From contig NZ_BSPP01000010.1 of the NCBI RefSeq assembly GCF_030161095.1, forward strand, positions 1-64,000: DNA of 64,000 bases, given 5' to 3'. How positions within the stretch are numbered: the first letter of the stretch is position 1; the number at the start of each line of letters is the position of its first letter. The notes below the pieces were generated by a model. It saw only the letters and a list, made by a program, of their open reading frames with translations. It was not told where the DNA came from and searched no databases. This document shows positions 47,820-56,602 of the stretch, piece after piece. The stretch comes from Cypionkella aquatica. Its GTDB lineage: Bacteria; Pseudomonadota; Alphaproteobacteria; Rhodobacterales; Rhodobacteraceae. Position numbers and translations under genes: made by a program.

Positions 47820-48827
47820 ATGAAGCTGCGTTTCAGCCTTTTTGCGCTTGCACTGGCCAGCACTGCCCTGCCCGCACTGGCCGAGGAAGTGAACATTTAT
47901 TCGCACCGCCAACCCGAGCTGATCCAGCCGCTGATCGACGCGTTCAGCAAGGAAACCGGCATCACGGTGAATATCGCCTTTGTTGACAAGGGCATGGCGG
48001 AACGTCTGGTGGCCGAGGGCGACCGCTCACCCGCCGATCTGATCCTGACGGTGGACATCGCGCGACTGATGGAAGTGGTGAACGCAGGCGTCACCCAGCC
48101 CGTCGACTCGGCAGTGCTGGAGAAAAACATCCCCGCCGAATACCGCGATCCGGGCAAGCAATGGTTCGGCCTGACCGCACGGGCGCGGATTGTCTATGCC
48201 TCGAAAGAGCGCGTGGCTGATGGCGAAATCACCACCTATGAAGATCTGGTCAACCCGAAGTGGAAGGGCCGGATCTGCACGCGCTCGGGCACCAATGACT
48301 ATAATGTGGCGCTGACCGGGGCCATTCTTGCGCATCACGACGCGGCCTATACCAAGACCTGGCTTGAAGGTCTGAAGGCCAATCTGGCGCGCAAACCCAA
48401 TGGCGGCGACCGCGATCAGGTCAAGGCGATCTGGGCTGGGGAATGTGATATTGCTATCGGCAACACCTATTATCTGGGTCAGATGCTGAACGATCCCGAG
48501 CAGAAAGAATGGGCAGACTCGGTGCGCCCGGTGTTTGCGGTGTTTGAAGGCGGCGGCACCCATATGAACATCTCGGGGGTGGCGATGACCAAATCGGCGC
48601 CGAACCATGATGCCGCGCTGAAGCTGATGGAATGGCTGTCGTCAGACGAAGCCCAGCATATCTATGCCGAAACCAACTACGAATTCCCGATCGAGGCTGG
48701 GGTCGAACGCTCGGCCTTGGTGCAAAGCTGGGGCAGCTTTACGCCAGACAGTCTGACGCTGGCCGAGGTCGCCGCCGCGCGCCCCGAAGCGTTGAAGCTG
48801 ATCGAAGAAGTCGATTTCGACAACTGA
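47820..48827 (+). CDS. Ferric-iron ABC transporter substrate-binding protein
   Basis: A 335-aa periplasmic protein of the FbpA/FutA type. Signal peptide MKLRFSLFALALASTALPALA, then EEVNIYSHRQPELIQPLIDAF as usual, and a mature domain with TRARIVYA-like TARARIVYASKERV and YYLGQM, the tyrosine pair that binds Fe(III). No permease or ATPase genes flank it, so its transporter must be elsewhere. TGA-N9-TCA at 47802-47816, just before the start, fits the loose iron-box pattern of Rhizobiales/Rhodobacterales, but this is a weak motif. Confidence 0.9.
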   Translation: MKLRFSLFALALASTALPALAEEVNIYSHRQPELIQPLIDAFSKETGITVNIAFVDKGMAERLVAEGDRSPADLILTVDIARLMEVVNAGVTQPVDSAVLEKNIPAEYRDPGKQWFGLTARARIVYASKERVADGEITTYEDLVNPKWKGRICTRSGTNDYNVALTGAILAHHDAAYTKTWLEGLKANLARKPNGGDRDQVKAIWAGECDIAIGNTYYLGQMLNDPEQKEWADSVRPVFAVFEGGGTHMNISGVAMTKSAPNHDAALKLMEWLSSDEAQHIYAETNYEFPIEAGVERSALVQSWGSFTPDSLTLAEVAAARPEALKLIEEVDFDN

Positions 48828-48844
48828 TCCGCTGATCACCGATA

Positions 48845-48881
48845 GAAGTTTGCGAAGGTCGCCGTGGCTTTCGCAAACTTC
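48845..48881 (+). terminator. Hairpin terminator of the iron-binding protein gene
   Basis: GAAGTTTGCGAA and TTCGCAAACTTC form a perfect 12-bp stem, 18 nt past the stop, followed by a loosely T-rich stretch (ACTTTTCTGT). Confidence 0.65.
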
Positions 48882-48979
48882 CAACACTTTTCTGTCAAAT
48901 TCTTCACCTAGAGCAAGCAGTGCGACCTGTTGCTTGTTTTGAGTGTGCCGAAATGAAATTCGGCTTGGTGGAGTGTGTG

Positions 48980-50110
48980 ATGGCTGTATTTAGCTTCAGT
49001 GTGATTTCAAACGATGACATCGGCCTGTCCCCGAACAACTTTTCGGAGGGGACTTTTACCGTCGGCGGTGCGCCGCGCATGATGACGGTGGCGGATGATG
49101 ACGGCATCCTCGACGATGAAAGCAGCGAAGACGGGCTGAGTCATTCTGACTATCAGACCAACGCTGAAACGTTTGACCCGAGCGGGCAATTGTTGGGGCA
49201 GGATATCGATGGCTTGGGCGCATCCGGGCATATCGTGCAATCGGTCTATAAATTCACCATCTATAACGCCAGCACCGGACAGACTGGCACCGCCTATATG
49301 CTGCGGATCTACAACGGATCTGATCCCGCGACCTTTATGGATGATTGGGGCGGCGGGCAGCTGGGCCCCTATTACTACGCCTTTGATATTCCCGTTGCTG
49401 CAGGTGACAGCATCACGCTGAGCAACGGCGATTGGCGTGGGCAGGCGCAATATGATGCGCTGGTCAATGGCGTGCCGTGTTTTGTCGCAGGAACGCTGAT
49501 TGCGACGCCCGATGGCGAAAGGGCCGTTGAAACGCTGGGCGTGGGTGATCTGGTTTTCACACAAGATGCGGGCGCACAGCCGATTGCATGGTGCAGCGCG
49601 CGCTATCTGGATGCGCGCGACTTGGGCTTGCATCCGGGATTGCGGCCTGTGCGGATCGCGGCGGGTGCCTTGGGCGCCGGGGTGCCGCAGCGCGATCTGT
49701 TGGTCTCGCCGCAGCACCGCATTCTTGTTGCCTCGGACACCACGCACCGCGTCAGTGGCGCGCGCGAGGTGCTTGTCGCGGCCAAGCATTTGCTGGGCCT
49801 GCCGGGCATCAGCGTCGATCTGCAGGCGCAGGATGTGACCTATGTGCATTTCTTGTGTCCGGCGCATCAGGTGGTTTTCGCCCAAGGTGCTGCCACTGAA
49901 TCGATGCTGCCCGGCGCGCAGGCTTTGCGCAGCCTGTCGCCGCAAGCGCGCGCCGAGGTGTTGGCGCTGTTCCCCGAATTGGGCTTTGGCGCAGATGCCA
50001 CCCCGCAGGGCCCGGTGCCAGCCCGGCCCTGTCTGAATGGTCGCCACAGTCGCAATCTGGCCGCCCGGCACCACCGCAGCGGGAAGTCGCTGGTGCAAAG
50101 CGCCGGATAG
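48980..50110 (+). CDS. Hint-domain protein (Hedgehog/intein fold)
   Basis: A 376-aa protein in two parts. Residues 1-158 are an unknown acidic, Gly/Asp-rich beta-type domain. The Hint_2 domain starts at NGVPCFVAGTLIATPDGERAVE, with the reactive Cys near residue 162, and continues to LLVSPQHRILV and YVHFLCPAHQVVFAQGA. Hint modules can undergo autocatalytic N-S acyl shift; here no C-terminal extein or cholesterol motif is obvious. There is no classical signal peptide, consistent with type I export used by many Rhodobacteraceae Hint proteins (inference). Start 48980 follows GTGGAG. A small hairpin (48947-48964) precedes it. Confidence 0.82.
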   Translation: MAVFSFSVISNDDIGLSPNNFSEGTFTVGGAPRMMTVADDDGILDDESSEDGLSHSDYQTNAETFDPSGQLLGQDIDGLGASGHIVQSVYKFTIYNASTGQTGTAYMLRIYNGSDPATFMDDWGGGQLGPYYYAFDIPVAAGDSITLSNGDWRGQAQYDALVNGVPCFVAGTLIATPDGERAVETLGVGDLVFTQDAGAQPIAWCSARYLDARDLGLHPGLRPVRIAAGALGAGVPQRDLLVSPQHRILVASDTTHRVSGAREVLVAAKHLLGLPGISVDLQAQDVTYVHFLCPAHQVVFAQGAATESMLPGAQALRSLSPQARAEVLALFPELGFGADATPQGPVPARPCLNGRHSRNLAARHHRSGKSLVQSAG

Positions 50111-50111
50111 T

Positions 50112-50136
50112 CGGACGCGGGCCATGGTCGCGTCCG
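50112..50136 (+). terminator. Hairpin after the Hint gene
   Basis: CGGACGCG and CGCGTCCG, 8-bp perfect stem with a 9-nt loop, beginning 2 nt past the Hint stop. No T-run follows. Confidence 0.5.
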
Positions 50137-50148
50137 CTTGAAGTGTCG

Positions 50149-50181
50149 AGATTGATCGAAAAGCTCAATTTCGATGACTGA
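50149..50181 (+). pseudogene. Possible C-terminal remnant of an iron-binding protein gene
   Basis: In one frame the sequence reads RLIEKLNFDD-stop. The iron-binding protein upstream ends KLIEEVDFDN-stop. The last nine codons plus stop match at 23 of 30 bases. The same stretch can also form a hairpin (ATCGAAA/TTTCGAT). It may be a relic of a duplicated 3' end separated by insertion of the Hint gene, or chance. Confidence 0.25.
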
Positions 50182-50298
50182 TCGGATACGGCGATTGAAA
50201 TAGACATGGATTTGGTCGCGCGCGCGGCCTTTTCTTTTTTGACCATATGGACAAGGCGCGGGGAATACAGTTGTGTATCTGCAAAAATGGAGCAGAAT

Positions 50299-51246
50299 AT
50301 GGCAAACTCGGCGCGCAAAATCATCATCGACACGGATCCGGGCCAAGATGATGCGTTCGCCATCATGCTGGCTCTGGGCAGCCCCGAAGATATCGAGGTG
50401 CTGGGTCTGGTGGCTGTGGCGGGCAACGTGCCGCTGGCTTTGACGCAGAAAAACACCCGGATGATCTGCGAACTGGCGGGGCGGCCGGATCTGAAGGTTT
50501 TCGCTGGCTGTGATCGCCCGTTGAAACGCAAGCTGGTCACGGCCGAGCATGTGCATGGCAAAAGCGGTCTTGATGGTCCGGTGTTGGCGGATCCGGTGAT
50601 GCCGCTGCAAGAACAGCATGGCGTGGATTTCATCATCGAAACCCTGCGGCGCGAGCCTGCGGGGACGGTGACCCTGTGTCCTTTAGGTCCGCTGACCAAT
50701 ATTGCGCAGGCATTTTTGCAGGCGCCGGATGTGGTGGCGCGGGTGCAGGAAATCGTGCTGATGGGCGGCGGTTATTTTGAGGGCGGCAACATCACTCCGG
50801 CGGCGGAGTTCAATATCTATGTGGACCCCGAAGCCGCCGAGATCGTGTTCCGCGCGGGCGTGCCTTTGGTGGTGATGCCGCTGGATGTGACCCATAAGGT
50901 GCTGACAACCAAGGCGCGGGTCGATGGGTTTCGGGCGATGGGCACCGAGGTGGGCCGGGTTGCGGCGGAATGGGCGGATTTCTTCGAGCGGTTTGATGTG
51001 GCGAAATATGGCTCTGAGGGCGGGCCTTTGCATGATCCGACCGTGGTGGCCTATTTGATCAAGCCCGAGCTGTTCAAGGGGCGGCTGATCAATGTCGAGA
51101 TTGAGACCGGCTCTGAGCTGACCTTGGGGATGACCGTTGCGGATTGGTGGGGCGTGACTGAGCGCGCGAAAAACGCGTTTTTCGTCGGCGATGTCGATGC
51201 GCAGGGCTTCTTTGATCTGCTGACCGAGCGGCTGGCGCGGCTTTGA
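50299..51246 (+). CDS. Inosine-uridine preferring nucleoside hydrolase family protein
   Basis: A 315-aa IUNH-family hydrolase splitting ribonucleosides into base and ribose. IIIDTDPGQDDAFAIMLAL supplies the calcium-binding Asp cluster; MPLDVTHKVLTT and GPLHDPTVVAYLI carry other active-site residues. The start at 50299 (MANSARK) follows GGAG; a longer in-frame extension is not family-like. Purine versus pyrimidine preference cannot be told. A dispersed ATATTT element lies after it. Confidence 0.92.
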   Translation: MANSARKIIIDTDPGQDDAFAIMLALGSPEDIEVLGLVAVAGNVPLALTQKNTRMICELAGRPDLKVFAGCDRPLKRKLVTAEHVHGKSGLDGPVLADPVMPLQEQHGVDFIIETLRREPAGTVTLCPLGPLTNIAQAFLQAPDVVARVQEIVLMGGGYFEGGNITPAAEFNIYVDPEAAEIVFRAGVPLVVMPLDVTHKVLTTKARVDGFRAMGTEVGRVAAEWADFFERFDVAKYGSEGGPLHDPTVVAYLIKPELFKGRLINVEIETGSELTLGMTVADWWGVTERAKNAFFVGDVDAQGFFDLLTERLARL

Positions 51247-51350
51247 TTTCGGCGGTCCCAACTCGGGACCGTTTTGAGGCGTGCGAAATCAATGACTTAT
51301 CAGGCAGCGTTTAGAGATTTTTAACGTTTCTGCGGATTGATGGTCAGGGA

Positions 51351-51395
51351 CCGGGGGCCAGCCCCCGGACCCCCGGAATATTTATGCCATTGTGA
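51351..51395 (+). repeat. Hairpin plus ATATTT dispersed element, copy between nucleoside hydrolase and phoB
   Basis: CCGGGGGC-CA-GCCCCCGG stem (51351-51368), then ACCCCCGGAATATTTATGCC and ATTGTGAAAG. Nearly the same build as the copy before rsmA. It lies between convergent genes and might terminate both. Confidence 0.6.
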
Positions 51396-51421
51396 AAGCG
51401 CCAGAGGCGGCAGCGCTTGGA

Positions 51422-52108
51422 TCAGCCGAGTGCGTAGCCTGCACCGCGCACGGTGCGCAGCGGGTCTTCGCCGCCGAAGGTGCAGAGCGATTTGCGCAGG
51501 CGGCCGATGTGGACATCGACGGTGCGGGTATCAACGTAGATGTCGCGGCCCCAGACCCGGTCGAGCAGGCTTTCGCGCGAGAATACGCGGCCCGGTTTTT
51601 CCATGAAGGTCGCAAGCAAGCGAAATTCGGTGGGGCCGAGCTTCAGCACCTTGTCGCCGCGATAGACGCGGTGGGTTTCGGTATCAAGGCGGATGTCGCC
51701 CCATTCCAGCAGCAGGCCAGCGGTGGCGGGACGCACGCGGCGCAGTTGCGCGCGCAAGCGGGCCATCAACTCGACCACCGAATAAGGTTTGATCACGTAA
51801 TCATCCGCGCCCGTTTCCAGACCGCGCACCTTATCGACCTCTTCCGAGCGGGCCGACAGCATGATGATCGGGATGCCACGAGTTTCGGGACGGGCTTTCA
51901 GGCGGCGGCAGACCTCGATGCCAGAGACATGCGGCATCATCCAATCCAGCAGGATCAGATCAGGGGCCTCTTCGGTGATCAACGCAAGCGCGTCTTCACC
52001 ATTGTCGGCGGTGCGCACCTCGAAGCCTTCGGCCTCGAGGTTATAGGACAGGACGGCGCGCTGGGCGGGCTCGTCCTCGACCAGCAGCACCGAAGGACGC
52101 GGTGCCAT
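51422..52108 (-). CDS. phoB: Phosphate regulon response regulator PhoB
   Basis: A 228-aa OmpR/PhoB-type response regulator. The receiver domain has the acidic pair EDE near residue 11 and the phospho-acceptor Asp55 in LILLDWMMP. The C-terminal winged-helix begins near residue 130 and ends in VWGRDIYVDTRTVDVHIGRLRKSL. When phosphorylated by PhoR it binds Pho boxes such as that at 57737. It shares one base with the phoU stop, and is last of the pst-pho operon. Confidence 0.96.
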   Translation of the reverse strand: MAPRPSVLLVEDEPAQRAVLSYNLEAEGFEVRTADNGEDALALITEEAPDLILLDWMMPHVSGIEVCRRLKARPETRGIPIIMLSARSEEVDKVRGLETGADDYVIKPYSVVELMARLRAQLRRVRPATAGLLLEWGDIRLDTETHRVYRGDKVLKLGPTEFRLLATFMEKPGRVFSRESLLDRVWGRDIYVDTRTVDVHIGRLRKSLCTFGGEDPLRTVRGAGYALG

Positions 52109-52809
52109 CAGGCATCCCCCCCGGCGAGTTCGGCTTTTGGGCGGGCCTCATCCGGCAACGCACCAGTGGTGAGGTAGATCACCTGTTCGGCAATCGTCGT
52201 GGCATGATCGCCGACACGCTCGATATTCTTGGCGATGAAATGCAGGTGCATGCAGGCCGAGATGTTGCGGGTGTCTTCCATCATATGGGTGAGGAATTCC
52301 CGGAACAAAGCGTTATACATCTGATCGACTTCTTCATCGCGCAGACGCACTTCGGCGGCAAGGCCCGCATCGCGCGACACGAAAGCATCCAAAGCATCTT
52401 TGAGCAGCAAGCCAACCTGCCGCGCCATGCGGCGGATGGAACCTGCGGCACCGGGGATCGGGGTCATCGCGTTCAAAACCAGCGCGCGTTTGGCAAGGTT
52501 TTTGGCGTAATCACCGCAACGCTCTAGGCTGGAGGCGATTTTCATCACCGTCAGCACCGTGCGCAGGTCGGTGGCGATAGGCGCCCGCATGGCGATCAGG
52601 CGGGCACATTCGGTGTTGATCATCTCTTCCAGGGCGTCGATGGCCTTATCGCCTTGGCGGACCTGTTCGGCCAAAGATTCATCTTGGGTGTCCAAAGCCT
52701 TGGCGGCATCGGACAGGGCGGCTTCGACAAGCCCGCCCATCTTCATGATCATGGCTTGCACCGCTTCAAGATCACGGTCGAAGGCGCGGGCGATATGTTC
52801 GTTCAGCAT
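52108..52809 (-). CDS. phoU: Phosphate signalling complex protein PhoU
   Basis: A 233-aa all-helical protein of two repeated PhoU domains (about residues 15-105 and 115-205). EQVRQGDKAIDALEEMINTECARLIAMRAP and its repeat carry the family metal-binding pattern, and GDYAKNLAKRALVL and GDHATTIAEQVIYL the repeated helix motif. It mediates repression of PhoR when phosphate is plentiful. The 95-bp gap from pstB is filled by an inverted repeat. Confidence 0.95.
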   Translation of the reverse strand: MLNEHIARAFDRDLEAVQAMIMKMGGLVEAALSDAAKALDTQDESLAEQVRQGDKAIDALEEMINTECARLIAMRAPIATDLRTVLTVMKIASSLERCGDYAKNLAKRALVLNAMTPIPGAAGSIRRMARQVGLLLKDALDAFVSRDAGLAAEVRLRDEEVDQMYNALFREFLTHMMEDTRNISACMHLHFIAKNIERVGDHATTIAEQVIYLTTGALPDEARPKAELAGGDA

Positions 52810-52820
52810 GATTGTTCCTC

Positions 52821-52905
52821 AGCGGATTGCGTTAAATTGCATCGAAATTCGCCCAAAGACCGGGCGTATTTCGATCAGATTTGAGCGTATGCAACGCATT
52901 CCGCT
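52821..52905 (-). repeat. Imperfect 85-bp inverted repeat in the pstB-phoU gap
   Basis: Outer arms AGCGGATTGCGTT (52821-52833) and AACGCATTCCGCT (52893-52905) pair with one mismatch. Inner arms ATCGAAAT (52841-52848) and ATTTCGAT (52868-52875), then CGCCC/GGGCG, pair across a 7-nt loop. The element fills nearly the whole gap and its outer arm includes the pstB stop codon. Confidence 0.75.
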
Positions 52906-53699
52906 TAACCAATCCGGCCAGAGATATAGGATTCCGTGCGGGGATCTTTCGGATTGGTGAAGATCTGCCCGGTCTCGCCGAATTCCACCAGATTGCCGAG
53001 GTGGAAGAAGGCAGTGCGTTGGCTGACACGCGCGGCTTGCTGCATCGAGTGGGTGACGATCACCACCGAGAATTGGCTGCGCAACTCGTCGATCAACTCT
53101 TCGACTTGCGCGGTGGCGATCGGGTCGAGCGCCGAGCAAGGCTCGTCCATCAGCAAAACCTCGGGCGAGGTGGCGATGGCGCGGGCGATGCACAGACGCT
53201 GCTGTTGGCCGCCGGAAAGACCGGTGCCGGGGGCGTTGAGGCGGTCTTGCACCTCGTTCCACAAAGCGGCTTTGCGCAGGCAGGATTCAACGATTGCGTC
53301 GAGTTCGGCCTTGTTGCGGGTCAGGCCGTGGATTTTCGGACCGTAAGCCACGTTGTCGTAGATCGACTTCGGGAACGGGTTCGGTTTCTGGAACACCATG
53401 CCGATGCGGGCGCGTAGTTGCACCGGATCGACGCGGGGATCGTAGATGCTTTCGCCTTCCAGCGTGATCGAGCCTTCGACGCGGCACGACGGGATGGTGT
53501 CGTTCATCCGGTTCAAGCAGCGCAGGAAAGTGGATTTGCCACAACCCGATGGGCCGATGAAGGCGGTCACGGTTTTGTCCATGATATCAACATCAACGTC
53601 TTTGATGGCATGGTTCGTGCCGTAGTAAACTTGCGCCTTGCGGGCCTCAATCTTGATGGTCTGGGTGTCCACGCGGGTCTCCAATCTTTGGTCTTTCAT
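52905..53699 (-). CDS. pstB: Phosphate ABC transporter ATPase PstB
   Basis: A 264-aa ATP-binding subunit. Walker [10 protein letters not shown] near residue 43, signature [16 protein letters not shown], Walker [13 protein letters not shown] and the switch His in [10 protein letters not shown]. Start at 53699 ([10 protein letters not shown]) is set by AAGGAGG upstream. It lies 10 nt after pstA. Confidence 0.97.
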   Translation of the reverse strand: MKDQRLETRVDTQTIKIEARKAQVYYGTNHAIKDVDVDIMDKTVTAFIGPSGCGKSTFLRCLNRMNDTIPSCRVEGSITLEGESIYDPRVDPVQLRARIGMVFQKPNPFPKSIYDNVAYGPKIHGLTRNKAELDAIVESCLRKAALWNEVQDRLNAPGTGLSGGQQQRLCIARAIATSPEVLLMDEPCSALDPIATAQVEELIDELRSQFSVVIVTHSMQQAARVSQRTAFFHLGNLVEFGETGQIFTNPKDPRTESYISGRIG

Positions 53700-53709
53700 T
53701 GTGGCCTCC

Positions 53710-55065
53710 TTACCAGCGGCGTTCAAATTTACGGCGGAAGTAGATCGCCACGGCGTTCATCGCGATCAGGAAGACCAGAAGCACGATGATGGCACCCGAT
53801 GCGCGTTCGACAAAGCCGGGGTCGCCGCGTTGAGTCCAGTTGTAGATTTGCACAGGCAGGGCCGAGGCCGGGTCGAACAGCCCCTCGGGCGGGGCGCCGG
53901 GGAAGTCGCGCACGAAGGCGACCATGCCGATCAGCAAGAGCGGGGCGGTTTCACCAAGCGCCTGTGCAAGGCCGATGATGGTGCCGGTGAGGATACCGGG
54001 CATCGCCAGCGGCAGCACATGGTGGGTGATGGTTTGCAGGCGGGACGCACCAACGCCCAAGGCGGCGTCACGGATGCTGGGGGGCACGGCTTTGAGCGCT
54101 GCGCGGGTGGGGATGATGATGCGCGGCAGGGTCATCAGGGTCAGCACGAGGCCGCCGACGATGGGGGCTGATTGCGGCAGGCCTGCGAAGTTGATGAAGA
54201 TCGACAGGCCGAGGATGCCGTAAACAATCGAGGGAACGGCGGCGAGGTTGGCGATGTTCACCTCGATCAGATCGGTGATTTTGTTCTTCGGCGCAAATTC
54301 CTCAAGATAAACCGAGGCTGCGACGCCGATGGGGAGGGCCAGCACCAGAACCACGAGCATCATGTAGATCGAGCCCATGATGGCGACGCCAAGGCCTGCG
54401 GCCTCGGGGCGTTTGTCAGAGGCATCGGGCATGGTCAGAAAGCCGGGGTTGACCTGCATAGACAGCACGCCTGCCGTCTTCAGCTTGTCGGCCAGGGCCA
54501 GTTGTTCGGGCGAGGTGTTCTTGTCCAGCGCCGCAGATTCCATCGTCACCCGGCCCTTGTAATAGCCGTCGATGCGGCCCGAGGCGAGGACGGTCACCTG
54601 AACGGTGGTGCCGATCAGCGCGGGGTCTGCCAGCACGCGGTTGCGCAGGGTGGCGGGCGATTCCTCGGAGATCATCTTGGCAAGGTCTTTTGGCTTGATC
54701 GCACCGATATCAATGCCTTTGGCGGCGATTTCGGCCTGCAAGGCAGAGGCCAGCAGCTTGCCATAGGCAATGGTGGTGGCTTTCGCCAGATCGGCGGGAT
54801 CGCGTTTGCCGCCCTTGTCAAGCAGGGCCGCATCCAGCGTCACCGGCATGGTGATGAAACTTTGCTTGAACGCAGGCAGGCCGTTGCCGAAAATCGAGAT
54901 CAGCAGCCAGACCAGTGCCAGCAGCGCCAGCACGATGGCCGAAAGACCGTATGCACGGAAGCGTTTTTCGGTGGCGTTGCGGGCTTTGGTGCGTGGGTCT
55001 TGCACCAGCAGTGACGCGCGGGTGTCATGATGCGCGCGCGGGTTCAGCGGGGCTGAGGCGGTCAT
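53710..55065 (-). CDS. pstA: Phosphate ABC transporter permease PstA
   Basis: A 451-aa permease, long form: about 180 N-terminal residues, including a first helix (residues 37-60) and a periplasmic region with pseudo-domain, precede the usual six-helix permease core. Core motifs: [32 protein letters not shown] and [23 protein letters not shown], the EAA loop that meets PstB. It overlaps pstC by 4 nt. Confidence 0.95.
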   Translation of the reverse strand: MTASAPLNPRAHHDTRASLLVQDPRTKARNATEKRFRAYGLSAIVLALLALVWLLISIFGNGLPAFKQSFITMPVTLDAALLDKGGKRDPADLAKATTIAYGKLLASALQAEIAAKGIDIGAIKPKDLAKMISEESPATLRNRVLADPALIGTTVQVTVLASGRIDGYYKGRVTMESAALDKNTSPEQLALADKLKTAGVLSMQVNPGFLTMPDASDKRPEAAGLGVAIMGSIYMMLVVLVLALPIGVAASVYLEEFAPKNKITDLIEVNIANLAAVPSIVYGILGLSIFINFAGLPQSAPIVGGLVLTLMTLPRIIIPTRAALKAVPPSIRDAALGVGASRLQTITHHVLPLAMPGILTGTIIGLAQALGETAPLLLIGMVAFVRDFPGAPPEGLFDPASALPVQIYNWTQRGDPGFVERASGAIIVLLVFLIAMNAVAIYFRRKFERRW

Positions 55066-56510
55066 TCGTATTGCTCCCGGTATTTACGCACAATCACCAG
55101 GGCGACGATGTTCAACGCCAAGGTCAGGCAGAACAATGTCAGACCCAAAGCGAAGGCGACCAAGGTTTCAGGGCTGGCGAATTCGGTATCGCCGGTAAGC
55201 TGGCTGACGATTTTCACGGTTACGGTCGTCATCGCTTCAAACGGGTTCAACGACAGTTGGGCGGCGGCCCCTGCCCCCATCACCACGATCATCGTCTCGC
55301 CAATCGCGCGGGAGGCTGCCAGCAGCACGGCACCGACGATGCCCGGAAGAGCTGCAGGCACCACGACTTGCTTGATGGTTTCGGAAGGTGTGGCGCCAAG
55401 GCCAAGCGAGCCATCGCGCAACGATTGCGGCACGGCGTTGATGATGTCGTCGGACAAAGAGGACACGAAGGGGATCACCATGATGCCCATGACCAAGCCA
55501 GCCGTCATCACCGAGGAAGAAGAATTGCCGAGGCCCAGAGGCTGCGCGAAGTAGTCACGCAACAACGGGCCCACGGTGACAAGCGCGAACAGGCCGTAAA
55601 CGATGGTCGGAATACCGGCAAGGATCTCAATTGCGGGCTTGACCCAGGCGCGGGTCGCCTTGCTGGCATATTCGGCCAGATAGATCGCCGACATCAGGCC
55701 GATTGGCACCGCCACCACCAAGGCGATGGCCGAGACATAAAGTGTGCCCCAGAGCAGCGGCAGGATGCCCAAGGACGAGCCGCCGCCGAATTTTGGCGTC
55801 CATGTCGCCGAGAACAGGAAATCCGAAATCGGGTAAAGCTGAAAGAAGTGGATCGATTCAAACAGCAAGGATGCCACGATGCCTACGGTTGTCAGCACGG
55901 CGACCAGCGACGAGCCAATCAGCAGCCACATCGCGAATTGCTCGGTGGCGTTGCGGGCGCGGTATTCGGGGTTGATCCGGCTAAGACCAAAGGCCAGACC
56001 CGCAACCGCCAGCACCAAGGCGGCAATGGTCATCGCCAGCCGCGAGGTTTTGCCCGCATCGCGCAAAGCGGCAGTGGCGGCAAGGGTGGACGGCGTAGGT
56101 TCAGTTTCCAGCACCACACCTGCGCCGTTCAGCGCAGTTTTCAAAGCGCTCGGGCTGGCCAGCAGCGGCGTTACATCCTCGCCGCGCGCGGCCAGCATGT
56201 TCAGACCAGCGGCCACGCGGCGGACATCGGCCATCACCAGTTGGGCCGATTTGCCTGCAGGAAGCTCTGCCGGATTGATCAGGCTGATGGCTTTGTTTTC
56301 CAGAAACAGCGGTTGCGCCAACAGCCATGCGGCGATCAGAAAGAACGCGGGCACTGCGGTCAGCAAAGCGGTGATACGGCCATAGAACGGCGGCAGCGAA
56401 TGAAGCTTGCGAATGTCGCCTTCGACTTGTGAGACGGCCTTGCGGCGGCCCAGCACATAGCCCGCGACGGCGAGGACAAGGAGGATAATCGAGAGGAGGC
56501 CGAGGCTCAT
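55062..56510 (-). CDS. pstC: Phosphate ABC transporter permease PstC
   Basis: A 482-aa permease, long form, with an N-terminal helix and linker of about 170 residues before the permease core. Core segments: VPIGLMSAIYLAEYASKATR, ILAGIPTIVYGLFALVTVGP and LGLGATPSETIKQVVVPAALPG (EAA loop). Pairs with PstA. A very long antisense frame here is not a gene. Confidence 0.95.
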   Translation of the reverse strand: MSLGLLSIILLVLAVAGYVLGRRKAVSQVEGDIRKLHSLPPFYGRITALLTAVPAFFLIAAWLLAQPLFLENKAISLINPAELPAGKSAQLVMADVRRVAAGLNMLAARGEDVTPLLASPSALKTALNGAGVVLETEPTPSTLAATAALRDAGKTSRLAMTIAALVLAVAGLAFGLSRINPEYRARNATEQFAMWLLIGSSLVAVLTTVGIVASLLFESIHFFQLYPISDFLFSATWTPKFGGGSSLGILPLLWGTLYVSAIALVVAVPIGLMSAIYLAEYASKATRAWVKPAIEILAGIPTIVYGLFALVTVGPLLRDYFAQPLGLGNSSSSVMTAGLVMGIMVIPFVSSLSDDIINAVPQSLRDGSLGLGATPSETIKQVVVPAALPGIVGAVLLAASRAIGETMIVVMGAGAAAQLSLNPFEAMTTVTVKIVSQLTGDTEFASPETLVAFALGLTLFCLTLALNIVALVIVRKYREQYE

Positions 56511-56562
56511 GGGGTTCCTGCCAATGAGAGGGGTCGCCGGGAAGAGGAAGCGAGGGCGGAGA

Positions 56563-56592
56563 AGAACGGCGCGGGGTGCCCCGCGCCGTTCT
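56563..56592 (-). terminator. Strong hairpin in the pstS-pstC gap
   Basis: AGAACGGCGCGGG and CCCGCGCCGTTCT form a perfect 13-bp stem with a GTGC loop, 10 nt past the pstS stop. No T-run follows, so it may work as a partial terminator or 3' stabiliser giving more pstS than pstCAB transcript. Confidence 0.7.
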
Positions 56593-56602
56593 GATCGGAT
56601 GC

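Noticed and set aside
54915-56432. A 505-aa plus-strand frame over pstA/pstC
   Set aside because: Rich in His, Gln, Arg and Asp, as expected from reading permease genes backwards. The pst genes are unambiguous.
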